Of a stretch of 10,214 nucleotides of DNA, positions 1 through 6,051 are shown one piece after another (within the stretch, counting starts at the first letter, position 1; each line of letters begins with the position of its first letter). This stretch comes from an uncultured Dorea sp. (lineage in GTDB: Bacteria > Bacillota > Clostridia > Lachnospirales > Lachnospiraceae). The position numbers and the translations under genes were made by a program. The notes under the pieces are model-generated. The model saw nothing but the letters and a program-made list of their open reading frames with translations, searched no databases and had not been told where the DNA came from. The stretch is taken from NCBI GenBank assembly GCA_910587575.1, contig CAJULU010000018.1, forward strand, positions 53,505 to 63,718. Direction: 5' to 3'.

Positions 1-2
1 TC

Positions 3-101
3 AAAAGCTTATGTCGTGTAATTGTTGCTAATCGCTATGAAACTTGTCTGGATGACGTGAAAGACAGGGTGTATACACGGGATATTTTCCAGCGAGATTA
101 A
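3..101 (+). CDS. Possible C-terminal tail of an upstream gene (partial at window edge)
   Basis: Frame 3 is open from the window edge to a TAA at 99-101, giving 32 codons with no stop and plausible codon use. The peptide ends in VYTRDIFQRD. I recognise no family. With so few codons an open frame can arise by chance, so this is only a candidate for the end of a gene that starts to the left. A short inverted repeat (TTCCGT 104-109, ACGGAA 120-125) just after the stop is compatible with a gene end but has no proper T tract. Confidence 0.2.
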   Translation, partial: KSLCRVIVANRYETCLDDVKDRVYTRDIFQRD

Positions 102-347
102 GGTTCCGTCCGGACAGAAACGGAATGGACCCCCGGGGATTTTTCAGACATATTTGAAAAATTCTGCAATTCTGGGAGTTGTGCCCATTTCCGATATTTT
201 GTTGACGGGCTTGTAAAAGTGTGTTACCATACCCTTCGTTGTACAATATATGTAACAAATTTGTAATAATTGTAATAAAGTTGAAATTATTGAATATACT
301 TTATTAAAACAATATTCATGTATTGTAACAATAGGAGGGTAGTATTT
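102..347. other. Intergenic region upstream of the cell wall hydrolase
   Basis: No credible gene is seen here. The left part has mixed composition. From about 240 to 330 it becomes strongly AT-rich, with a tandem exact repeat TTGTAATAA (261-269 and 270-278), a related TTGTAACAA at 323-331, and a small inverted repeat TGAATAT (291-297) / ATATTCA (312-318). It holds the promoter at 202-230 and a second -10-like TATACT at 295-300. Confidence 0.6.
202..230 (+). promoter_or_regulatory. Sigma-A promoter with extended -10, for the cell wall hydrolase
   Basis: The -35 is TTGACG (202-207), followed by a 17-nt spacer and a -10 TACCAT (225-230). A TG at 222-223, one base before the -10, makes an extended -10. 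Transcription would start near 237 and leave a leader of about 110 nt that includes the AT-rich repeats. A second -10-like element, TATACT at 295-300, has no good -35 at standard spacing. If used, it would shorten the leader to about 40 nt. Confidence 0.6.
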
Positions 348-1001
348 ATGATAAAAAACAAAAAATTTAATTCGGTGGTTGCAATGGTTTCAGCCTGTTC
401 GTTACTGACGGTGGGCTTCACCAGTGAGGCGGCTTCTGCGCAGCCGGAGGCCAGTCTGACCATGGGCACGAAGGATGTACAGCAGATTATGAAGCTTGAG
501 AACGATATGATGAAAGTCACGCCGGATACACTTATGGTTTCAGCGAAGGAAAAGATAGAAGAAGAACAGAGGCTGAAGATCGAGGAGATCGAGCGAAGAG
601 AACGGGAAGCCAGGGAAGCGGCTGAACGGGAAGCCAGAGAGAAGGCAGAACAGGAAGCGGCTGCACTTTCGTCCCAGTACCAGGAACTGATGGCATCTAT
701 TATTTTCTGCGAGGCAGGAAACCAGCCTTATGAAGGACAGGTTGCAGTAGGTGCGGTTATTATGAACCGGGTGCGCAGCAGCGCTTATCCCAACAGTATT
801 GAGGCGGTGATCTATCAGTCCGGGCAGTTCGGACCGGCGTCTACGGGATGGCTTGACAGGGTCAGAAGTTCCAGAGGATATACGGATACGGCTTTGCAGG
901 CGGCAAATGATGCGCTGGCAGGGGCGAATCCGATTGGCGGATGTCTGTATTTTGACCAGGGCGGATATGGGATGCAGATCGGAGCGCATTATTTCCATTA
1001 G
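348..1001 (+). CDS. Secreted SleB/CwlJ-family cell wall hydrolase
   Basis: The 217-residue protein is predicted to cleave peptidoglycan outside the membrane. Residues 1 to about 31 form a signal peptide: KNKK positive end, hydrophobic core, AAS-A type cleavage site. Residues about 66-106 are a highly charged Glu/Arg/Lys/Ala helix, probably a coiled coil or rigid linker. Residues about 110-217 match the Hydrolase_2 (SleB) domain, with the family's FCEAGNQPYEGQVAVGAVIMNR stretch (split here: FCEAGNQPYEG, then QVAVGAVIMNR). Glu122 is the presumed catalytic acid, and the domain ends with the typical IGAHYFH. Start choice: ATG 348 has AGGAGGG at 333-339 with 8-nt spacing; an in-frame ATG at 318 lacks one. 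Known SleB and CwlJ act on spore cortex, but Clostridia also have vegetative paralogues. There is no LysM or SleB-type N-terminal binding domain, so a germination role cannot be claimed. It converges on glgB. Confidence 0.9.
   Translation: MIKNKKFNSVVAMVSACSLLTVGFTSEAASAQPEASLTMGTKDVQQIMKLENDMMKVTPDTLMVSAKEKIEEEQRLKIEEIERREREAREAAEREAREKAEQEAAALSSQYQELMASIIFCEAGNQPYEGQVAVGAVIMNRVRSSAYPNSIEAVIYQSGQFGPASTGWLDRVRSSRGYTDTALQAANDALAGANPIGGCLYFDQGGYGMQIGAHYFH
600..637 (+). repeat. 14-bp direct repeat coding for the charged helix
   Basis: The 14-mer GAACGGGAAGCCAG occurs at 600-613 and 624-637, exactly 24 nt (8 codons) apart. It encodes a repeated E-R-E-A-R unit in the linker of the cell wall hydrolase. 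In-frame spacing suggests the linker grew by duplication and may vary in length between strains. Confidence 0.6.
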
Positions 1002-1020
1002 TGCTTACTTATTTTCCGGA

Positions 1021-1056
1021 ACCCAGACATTGATTATCTGCAAAAAATGTCTGGGT
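1021..1056. terminator. Inverted repeat 1 between convergent genes, possible terminator
   Basis: There is a perfect 11-bp inverted repeat, ACCCAGACATT (1021-1031) and AATGTCTGGGT (1046-1056), with a 14-nt loop. It lies 20 nt after the hydrolase stop. No T tract follows on either strand, so it is not a canonical intrinsic terminator. It may act as a weak bidirectional terminator or an mRNA 3'-end stabiliser. Confidence 0.45.
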
Positions 1057-1060
1057 CGTA

Positions 1061-1096
1061 TACCCGGGGATACACCGTGATGCAGGCCCCCGGGTA
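1061..1096. terminator. Inverted repeat 2 between convergent genes, possible terminator
   Basis: TACCCGGGG (1061-1069) pairs with CCCCGGGTA (1088-1096) around an 18-nt loop. This GC-rich 9-bp stem lies 33 nt beyond the glgB stop. Read on the minus strand, a TTTTTT run is present only about 14 nt past the stem, inside the loop of inverted repeat 1, so the arrangement is unusual. Likely role: 3'-end formation for glgB. Confidence 0.4.
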
Positions 1097-1129
1097 CGGA
1101 ACTGGCAGTTTCCGGCAGCCCGGTTAAAA

Positions 1130-2917
1130 TCAGACAATCTTATAGTAAACGGCGGAATAGGCGCTTAGGGATAAGGCGGTATGGCCGTCTTTTAACCGGA
1201 TCTCCGTCTTGCCATATTTCTTCGTTCCCCCGTATTTCTGGGCATCGCTGGCCAGCAGGAGAGAGAGCTTAGTCCCTTTGTCAATGGTAATCTCAAAATC
1301 ATCCTGCTGCTGGTCAGAAAAGTTGAAGACCGCAAGAATCCTTTCTTTCACGGCAATCCGTTCAAATGCGTAGATACAGCGTACTTCCTGGTGACAGTCG
1401 GTCCAGCGGAAACCGTCTGTTTCGTAATCTTTCTGGTAAAAGGCCGGATGCTTCAGATAAATCTGATTCAGATCTTTCATGAAATGGTGAAATGCATCGT
1501 GGATGGGGTAGGTCAGAATATCCCAGTCCTGTTCCCGTTTCTCATCCCATTCTCTGAGCTGTCCCAGCTCATTTCCCATGAAATTCAGTTTCTTGCCCGG
1601 GTGGGCATACATATACATATAGAAAGCCCTTGCCTGGGGGAATTTCTCATCGTATTCTCCGTGCATTTTCTGCATGATGGTAGCCTTGCCGTGAACTACT
1701 TCGTCATGGGAGAGAGGAAGCAGAAAAGCGTCATTGTAATAGTACATCATAGAAAATGTCAGTTTGTGATAGCTCTCCGTGCGGTATTCGGGACCGGTGC
1801 GGAAATAGTCCAGCGTGTCGTTCATCCAACCCATATCCCATTTGTAATCAAATCCGAGCCCGCCTTCGCAGACCGGTCTTGTGACGCCGGGGTAGGAGGT
1901 GGAATCTTCCGCAGAAAGTATGGCGTCGGGGTGGAGCTCCTTAAGTCCCCGGTTCATCTCGCGGATGAATTCTACGGCAGTGTTGTTGACGCCTCTGGAC
2001 GGTTCGCCCTGCCAGTAAATGATCCGGCTGATGGCATCCATGCGGATTCCGTCTATATGGTACTCGGTGAGCCAGTAGTTGGCGGCGGACTGAAGAAAAC
2101 TCCTTACTTCGCCCCGGGAGTGCATGAAATTATAGCTTCCCCATTCGCTGACCCCCACATCGTGGTGTGGATATTCATAAAGCGCAGTTCCATCGTAGCT
2201 GGCAAGAGCATAGCCGTCCACCGCAAAATGTACCGGCACGAAATCCAGGATTACGCCGATGTCATTCAGGTGACACTGGTCTACGAATTCCATCAGTTCT
2301 GCCGCAGTGCCGTAGCGGGCGGTGGGACTGAAAAACCCGGTGTTCTGATAGCCCCAGGACTCGTCACAGGGGTGTTCGCTAAGGGGCATGATCTCCACGT
2401 AGTTGTACCCGTATTCTTTCAGATAAGGAATCAGAATACCGGCAAGCTCCGTATAAGTATACCAGTCATCCGGCTCATCGGAAGGTTTCCGGAAGGAGCC
2501 GAAATGAATCTCATAGATGTTCACCGGTCTGTCCCGGCAGTCTGACCGCTTCTGCATCCAGGCCTTGTCCTGGTGGGAAAAGGCATAAAGATCCCGGATG
2601 ATGGATGCTGAATTCGGCCGGAGTTCCATGCCGAAGCCGTAAGGGTCACAGTGGTCAACGTAGGACTGGTCATGTCTGTAAATGCGGTACTTATACATCA
2701 TGCCTGGTTTTGCGTCTTTGGCATAACATTCCCAGAAATTACCGTCATAGACTTTCTGCATCTCCCATTCCTGCCAGCCGTTAAATTCTCCAATCAGTGC
2801 GATTCTTGCCGCTCCCGGAGCAAATGTGCGGAAGGTGACGCCTTCTGCCTCTGGATGTGCCCCGAGAAACCGGTATGCGTCAAATATTTTTCCTGTGTAA
2901 AATCCATAAAAATCCAT
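1130..2917 (-). CDS. glgB: 1,4-alpha-glucan branching enzyme GlgB
   Basis: GlgB (EC 2.4.1.18, GH13) cuts alpha-1,4-glucan and re-attaches the piece by an alpha-1,6 bond, making glycogen branches in the cytoplasm. The protein has 595 residues. About 12-100 form a CBM48-type N-terminal domain (TFAPGAARIALIGEFNGW), about 130-470 the GH13 barrel, and the rest the C-terminal beta domain. GH13 motifs visible: ILDFVPVHF (Asp225, His230), IDGIRMDAISR (nucleophile Asp294), LSAEDST (acid/base Glu337) and LPLSHDEVVHGK (His404, Asp405). It is shorter than the enterobacterial enzyme (about 730) because the extra N1 domain is absent, as in many Firmicutes. Start: ATG at 2917 has GGAGGAG five bases upstream; the frame is open to 3004, but that extension is an AT-rich promoter region. 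It stands alone, without glgC, glgA or glgP nearby, and diverges from a TetR regulator. Confidence 0.96.
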   Translation of the reverse strand: MDFYGFYTGKIFDAYRFLGAHPEAEGVTFRTFAPGAARIALIGEFNGWQEWEMQKVYDGNFWECYAKDAKPGMMYKYRIYRHDQSYVDHCDPYGFGMELRPNSASIIRDLYAFSHQDKAWMQKRSDCRDRPVNIYEIHFGSFRKPSDEPDDWYTYTELAGILIPYLKEYGYNYVEIMPLSEHPCDESWGYQNTGFFSPTARYGTAAELMEFVDQCHLNDIGVILDFVPVHFAVDGYALASYDGTALYEYPHHDVGVSEWGSYNFMHSRGEVRSFLQSAANYWLTEYHIDGIRMDAISRIIYWQGEPSRGVNNTAVEFIREMNRGLKELHPDAILSAEDSTSYPGVTRPVCEGGLGFDYKWDMGWMNDTLDYFRTGPEYRTESYHKLTFSMMYYYNDAFLLPLSHDEVVHGKATIMQKMHGEYDEKFPQARAFYMYMYAHPGKKLNFMGNELGQLREWDEKREQDWDILTYPIHDAFHHFMKDLNQIYLKHPAFYQKDYETDGFRWTDCHQEVRCIYAFERIAVKERILAVFNFSDQQQDDFEITIDKGTKLSLLLASDAQKYGGTKKYGKTEIRLKDGHTALSLSAYSAVYYKIV

Positions 2918-2957
2918 AATGTCTCCTCCAGAATGTATAAAAACTAATGGACAGTGG

Positions 2958-2986
2958 TTGTTTATCTGCTTTATAATGATTATACT
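2958..2986 (+). promoter_or_regulatory. Sigma-A promoter of the TetR-family regulator
   Basis: TTGTTT (2958-2963), a 17-nt spacer and TATACT (2981-2986) make a good sigma-A promoter with a start near 2993. This leaves a leader of about 100 nt before the regulator, which contains the half-site array at 3007-3059. An alternative TATAAT at 2972-2977 has no convincing -35. Confidence 0.6.
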
Positions 2987-2998
2987 GATAATCAACAG
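2970..2998 (-). promoter_or_regulatory. Candidate glgB promoter
   Basis: On the minus strand, CTGTTG (2998-2993) is followed after 17 nt by TATAAA (2975-2970). A perfect TATAAT (2984-2979) also lies on this strand but without a good -35 at standard spacing. Either would give glgB a leader of roughly 45-55 nt. The elements overlap the opposing regulator promoter, so RNA polymerase probably cannot occupy both at once. Confidence 0.45.
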
Positions 2999-3006
2999 AG
3001 GCATCT

Positions 3007-3059
3007 ACCGACAATCAGGACAGATCGGTGGATAACCGACGATTTACGAAAAATGTCGG
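3007..3059. promoter_or_regulatory. Array of ACCGA/TCGGT half-sites, candidate operator
   Basis: Four related half-sites alternate in orientation: ACCGAC (3007-3012), TCGGT (3025-3029), ACCGAC (3035-3040) and GTCGG (3055-3059). The middle pair forms a perfect inverted repeat TCGGT-N5-ACCGA (3025-3039). They lie just downstream of the predicted regulator start site, where binding would block elongation or initiation. Self-regulation by the neighbouring TetR-family protein is an inference from position only. Confidence 0.35.
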
Positions 3060-3093
3060 ACATTACGGGCAGTGAGGATAAGGAGGAGATCGT

Positions 3094-3651
3094 ATGGATC
3101 TGCGGATTGAGAAGACAGAGCGGGGGATTAAGAATGCGTTTATCGAACTGCGTTCGAAGAAGCCATTGGAGAAGATTACGGTTCGGGAACTGTGTGAACT
3201 GGCGTGTATCAATAAGTCTACGTTTTATTCCCATTACAGGGATATCTATGATCTGTCTGACAGCCTTGAGGACGAGGCGGTGCGGTCAATTACGAACAGC
3301 ATCTCCCACCCGGAATATATTATGGAGAATCCGGCAGAATTTACGAAGGAACTTTTTCTGGCTTATCTGTCGCAGAATTCCCTTACGATGATTTTATTTT
3401 CCGGAAGCCGGAGAAACCATCTGGTGGACCGGATTGAGACGAGCATTAAGGAGATGGTGTTCCGGAAATATCCGGGTTACAGGGATGATATGGTCTGGAA
3501 TATTGTGCTGGGTTATTGTATTCAGGGTGCCTACCATACGTTTCAGAGGAACCGGGAGGGAGATATGGACACACTGATCGGGGTACTCGGAGATATTACG
3601 GAGGTAGTCAAGGGAGTATATGAAAAACGGCACGGAAAGGAAATTTTTTGA
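3094..3651 (+). CDS. TetR/AcrR-family transcriptional regulator
   Basis: This 185-residue protein has the N-terminal TetR DNA-binding fold. Residues about 28-53 read ITVRELCELACINKSTFY then SHYRDIYDL, the typical helix-turn-helix with the STFYSHY recognition end. The rest is an all-helical ligand/dimer domain resembling the TetR_C_7 type found in many clostridial regulators; its ligand cannot be told. AGGAGGAG (3081-3088), five bases before ATG 3094, fixes the start. It diverges from glgB, so autoregulation and possibly glgB control are the natural guesses. The downstream DNA repair run begins only 10 nt after its stop but has its own strong promoter; no terminator is visible between them, so some read-through is possible. 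Confidence 0.9.
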   Translation: MDLRIEKTERGIKNAFIELRSKKPLEKITVRELCELACINKSTFYSHYRDIYDLSDSLEDEAVRSITNSISHPEYIMENPAEFTKELFLAYLSQNSLTMILFSGSRRNHLVDRIETSIKEMVFRKYPGYRDDMVWNIVLGYCIQGAYHTFQRNREGDMDTLIGVLGDITEVVKGVYEKRHGKEIF

Positions 3652-3660
3652 AATTACATA

Positions 3661-3689
3661 TTGACAGCGAGAACGTTTGTTTGTATAAT
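3661..3689 (+). promoter_or_regulatory. Consensus sigma-A promoter of the repair cassette
   Basis: A perfect TTGACA (3661-3666), exactly 17 nt, and a perfect TATAAT (3684-3689). Such a strong promoter is expected to need tight repression, and both flanking LexA-type boxes supply it. The predicted start is near 3696. Confidence 0.9.
3671..3682 (+). promoter_or_regulatory. LexA (SOS) box 1, near-consensus
   Basis: GAACGTTTGTTT fits the Gram-positive SOS box GAAC-N4-GTTC except for the final base (T for C; the known consensus tolerates GTTY). It lies wholly between -35 and -10, where repressor binding would exclude polymerase. Confidence 0.65.
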
Positions 3690-3696
3690 AATGAAA

Positions 3697-3708
3697 GAAC
3701 AAACGTTC
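3697..3708 (+). promoter_or_regulatory. LexA (SOS) box 2, perfect match
   Basis: GAACAAACGTTC matches the Bacillus/Clostridium LexA (DinR) box GAAC-RNRY-GTTC at every position. It covers the predicted transcription start just after the -10. Its centre is 26 bp from that of box 1. This is the strongest evidence that the downstream genes belong to the SOS regulon. Confidence 0.8.
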
Positions 3709-3728
3709 TTCTGCGTTTTGTTCAGGCA

Positions 3729-3824
3729 ATGGAAGAAGAGAAAAGGGAAATGATATGGGAAGACAGGAATCCAACACTCAGAGTGATCCGCCGCTTCCGG
3801 TTCCGGCAGGGCGGGCGGACGTGA
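3729..3824 (+). CDS. Possible 31-codon leader ORF overlapping the radical SAM gene
   Basis: ATG 3729 opens a 31-residue frame ending at TGA 3822-3824. It starts with acidic MEEEKREM and ends in a very basic Arg-rich tail. It lies inside the transcript from the SOS promoter and overlaps the first codons of the long radical SAM frame in another phase. Its ribosome site is poor (AGG only two bases before the ATG). It matters only if the true radical SAM start is the later one at 3902. Probably not a real gene. Confidence 0.15.
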   Translation: MEEEKREMIWEDRNPTLRVIRRFRFRQGGRT

Positions 3825-5197
3825 TATGTAAGTGCAGCGGCAGGGAGGCTCTGGATATACAGGCGCCGGGTATGCAGTACGGTGTGTCTCAAGGGATGAC
3901 CATGTATGAAAAACTGAATATTCTGACGGATGCCGCCAAATATGACGTGGCATGTACTTCAAGCGGTACGGAGCGTAAGAGTGACGGAACAGGGAACGGA
4001 AGCTGTGAACTGTCGGGAATCTGTCACAGTTTCTCGGCAGACGGGCGGTGTATTTCCCTGCTTAAGATTCTGTTTACCAATGAATGTATCTTCGACTGTA
4101 AGTACTGTGTCAACCGCAGGAGCAATGATGTGGCCCGGGCTTCTTTTACGCCGGAGGAGGTCTGTACGCTTACGATGGAGTTCTACCGGAGGAATTATAT
4201 TGAAGGACTGTTCTTAAGTTCCGGCATTCTGAACAGCCCGGACTATACGATGGAACTGCTTTATACAACCCTGTACCGTCTGAGAAAGGAGTGCCGTTTC
4301 CAGGGGTATATCCATGTGAAAGCCATACCCGGTGCAAGCCAGGAACTGATCCGGCAGACCGGCTTCCTGGCGGACAGGATGAGCGTGAATCTGGAACTCC
4401 CTACGGCGGAGAGTTTAAGAGCCCTTGCGCCCCACAAGACCAGGAAGAGTATTCTGGCGCCTATGCGTCTGGTACAGAACCGGATGGCGGAGAACAGGCA
4501 GGAACTGACTCTGTACAGGAATGCGCCCCGTTTTGTCCCTGCGGGCCAGAGTACGCAGATGATTATAGGAGCGACCCCGGAGACGGACTACCAGATCATG
4601 CGGGTAGCGGAATCTCTGTATCAGAAGTTTGAACTGAAGAGGGTGTTCTATTCGGCCTTTGTACATGTGAACGAGGATGCTGCCCTGCCTGCAAGGACAG
4701 GAGAAGGGCCGCCGCTTCTGCGGGAACACAGGCTGTATCAGGCCGACTGGCTGTTAAGATATTATCACTTTCAGGCAGAGGAGCTTCTGTCAGAGGAGAA
4801 TCCGAATTTTAACGTTGTATTTGACCCGAAGTGTAACTGGGCGCTGAAGCATCTGGAAGAATTTCCGGTGGAGGTGAACCGGGCAGATTATCGGATGCTT
4901 CTGCGAGTCCCGGGAATCGGCTATAAGTCGGCTGTGAGGATTGTGAAGGCCAGGAGGCTTGGAATGCTGGATTTTTCGGATCTTAAGAAGATCGGAGTGG
5001 TATTGAAGCGGGCGCTTTACTTCATTACCTGCAATGGCAGAATGATGTATCCCACTAAGATGGACGAAGATTATATTACAAGAAACCTGCTGGGTGCCGG
5101 GGAGAAGCTTCCGAAGGAAGTAACGGAAATGGGATACCGCCAGATTTCCCTGTTTGATGACGTAAGGTTCGGGAACTGCCGTGAGATGGCACTGTGA
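3755..5197 (+). CDS. Radical SAM protein, putative DNA modification/repair (rSAM_link_UDG type)
   Basis: This protein matches the family called putative DNA modification/repair radical SAM protein (TIGR03916 type), whose reaction is unknown. In 480-residue numbering, the cluster motif CIFDCKYC (Cys111, Cys115, Cys118) binds the [4Fe-4S] used to split S-adenosylmethionine. The hallmark stretches SGICHSFSADGRCISLLK and YCVNRRSNDV flank it, and RNYIEGLFLSSG and GYIHVKAIPGAS follow. Residues about 382-401 (LLRVPGIGYKSAVRIVKARR) are a helix-hairpin-helix, a DNA-binding element, supporting action on DNA. The start is uncertain: ATG 3755 has AAGGG at 7-nt spacing, but family similarity begins only at MYEKLNILTDAAKYDVA, so ATG 3902 (AAGGG at 6-nt spacing, 431 residues) may be the real one. 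It is first in the run under the SOS promoter, with its usual partner 30 nt downstream. Confidence 0.92.
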   Translation: MGRQESNTQSDPPLPVPAGRADVICKCSGREALDIQAPGMQYGVSQGMTMYEKLNILTDAAKYDVACTSSGTERKSDGTGNGSCELSGICHSFSADGRCISLLKILFTNECIFDCKYCVNRRSNDVARASFTPEEVCTLTMEFYRRNYIEGLFLSSGILNSPDYTMELLYTTLYRLRKECRFQGYIHVKAIPGASQELIRQTGFLADRMSVNLELPTAESLRALAPHKTRKSILAPMRLVQNRMAENRQELTLYRNAPRFVPAGQSTQMIIGATPETDYQIMRVAESLYQKFELKRVFYSAFVHVNEDAALPARTGEGPPLLREHRLYQADWLLRYYHFQAEELLSEENPNFNVVFDPKCNWALKHLEEFPVEVNRADYRMLLRVPGIGYKSAVRIVKARRLGMLDFSDLKKIGVVLKRALYFITCNGRMMYPTKMDEDYITRNLLGAGEKLPKEVTEMGYRQISLFDDVRFGNCREMAL

Positions 5198-5227
5198 TGG
5201 CAGCGGCAGTTTTACGGGAGGGTGGAT

Positions 5228-6001
5228 ATGAAAACGGTATATGTGTGTAATGATACGGTAACAGGAATTTTTTCGGGAATCTATGATGCCTGGAAAGCGG
5301 GAAAGGGTGAGGAGGACTGCGAGATTGCACTTCGAGGGATGCTGGACTTCCAGTTGTTCTGTGATTATGTTGAAGTAGAGGAGACGGAGCATAAGGCGGC
5401 CGCCGTAGAGGCATTAATCCGTAAGCATCTGGGAGAACGGGCATATGGGGCGATCTACCACGCGTTGATGTCAGCGGATAAGGGAAAAGGAGATGCAGTT
5501 CTGGGAACCATGCTTGCTGCCAGACGCCTTACGGACAGTACGAAGATTATGGATCATCTCGGGCATCCGAAGGTGGAGAAGGTCTTTGAACTTGGCAGGA
5601 ACGTGTTTGGAGAGGCACATAGTTATAAGGGATTTCTGCGGTTCCAGGAACTGAAGAACGGTGTGCTGTATGCGAAGATCAGACCGAAGAATCAGATTCT
5701 CACCTGTCTGGCGCCTCATTTCGCCAGCCGGCTTCCGGTGGAGAACTGGATGATTCATGACAGATCCCATCAGATGTTCGCAGTCCATGAAGCGGGGAAG
5801 GAGTGGTTTATTGTGTGGGGAGATGCGCATGCAAAGGCATTCCCGGAAGATGTGTCTGAAAAGGAAGAAGAGTATGCAAGGCTGTGGACGGGATTCTGTC
5901 AGACGATTGCGATTGAATCCCGGCTGAACCCGGGATGTCAGAGACAGAACCTTCCTTATCGTTTCCGGGCGGATATGGTGGAATTCACGGCGGGCCCCTG
6001 A
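5228..6001 (+). CDS. DUF4130-family DNA metabolism protein, partner of the radical SAM protein
   Basis: The 257-residue protein matches the probable DNA metabolism family (TIGR03915 / DUF4130) that regularly accompanies the radical SAM gene just upstream. Recognisable stretches are YKGFLRFQEL (family core), LAPHFASRLPVENWMIHDRSHQ, and the end IESRLNPGCQRQNLPYRFRADMVEF (split: IESRLNPGCQRQNLPYR, then FRADMVEF). Many relatives carry a fused uracil-DNA glycosylase-like domain after this region. Here the protein stops right at the end of DUF4130, so the glycosylase part is absent. No known catalytic motif is visible; the molecular role is unknown. Start: ATG 5228 sits five bases after GGGAGGG (5216-5222). 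A GTG at 5222 is in frame but falls inside that ribosome site, so it was rejected. Confidence 0.88.
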   Translation: MKTVYVCNDTVTGIFSGIYDAWKAGKGEEDCEIALRGMLDFQLFCDYVEVEETEHKAAAVEALIRKHLGERAYGAIYHALMSADKGKGDAVLGTMLAARRLTDSTKIMDHLGHPKVEKVFELGRNVFGEAHSYKGFLRFQELKNGVLYAKIRPKNQILTCLAPHFASRLPVENWMIHDRSHQMFAVHEAGKEWFIVWGDAHAKAFPEDVSEKEEEYARLWTGFCQTIAIESRLNPGCQRQNLPYRFRADMVEFTAGP

Positions 6002-6051
6002 GGATAAAAAAGTACATTACAGGGGATGTCAGAGAGGATGGAATCAGGATT

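Larger units (their letters stand above)
3670..3709. repeat. Perfect 12-bp inverted repeat spanning the promoter
   Basis: AGAACGTTTGTT (3670-3681) and AACAAACGTTCT (3698-3709) are exact reverse complements separated by 16 nt that include the -10 element. Each arm contains one LexA-type box, so the repeat is best read as two operators in opposite orientation. A single large operator for another dimeric repressor, such as the adjacent TetR-family protein, is the alternative. Confidence 0.85.

Noticed and set aside
104..144. Terminator for an upstream gene (TTCCGT/ACGGAA stem, then CCCCGGGG and TTTTT)
   Set aside because: The stem is only 6 bp and is separated from the T run by about 14 nt. The CCCCGGGG palindrome cannot fold on itself. 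Too weak to annotate.
1391..2545. Long plus-strand open frame (384 codons) opposite glgB
   Set aside because: It lies entirely antisense to a clearly recognised GlgB with all GH13 motifs. The translation has no family features and no ribosome site; it is a by-product of glgB codon bias.
5935..6051. Upstream extension of the nuclease-helicase start to ATG 5935
   Set aside because: It would overlap the conserved end of the DUF4130 gene by 67 bases, adds an unstructured segment, and has no ribosome site.
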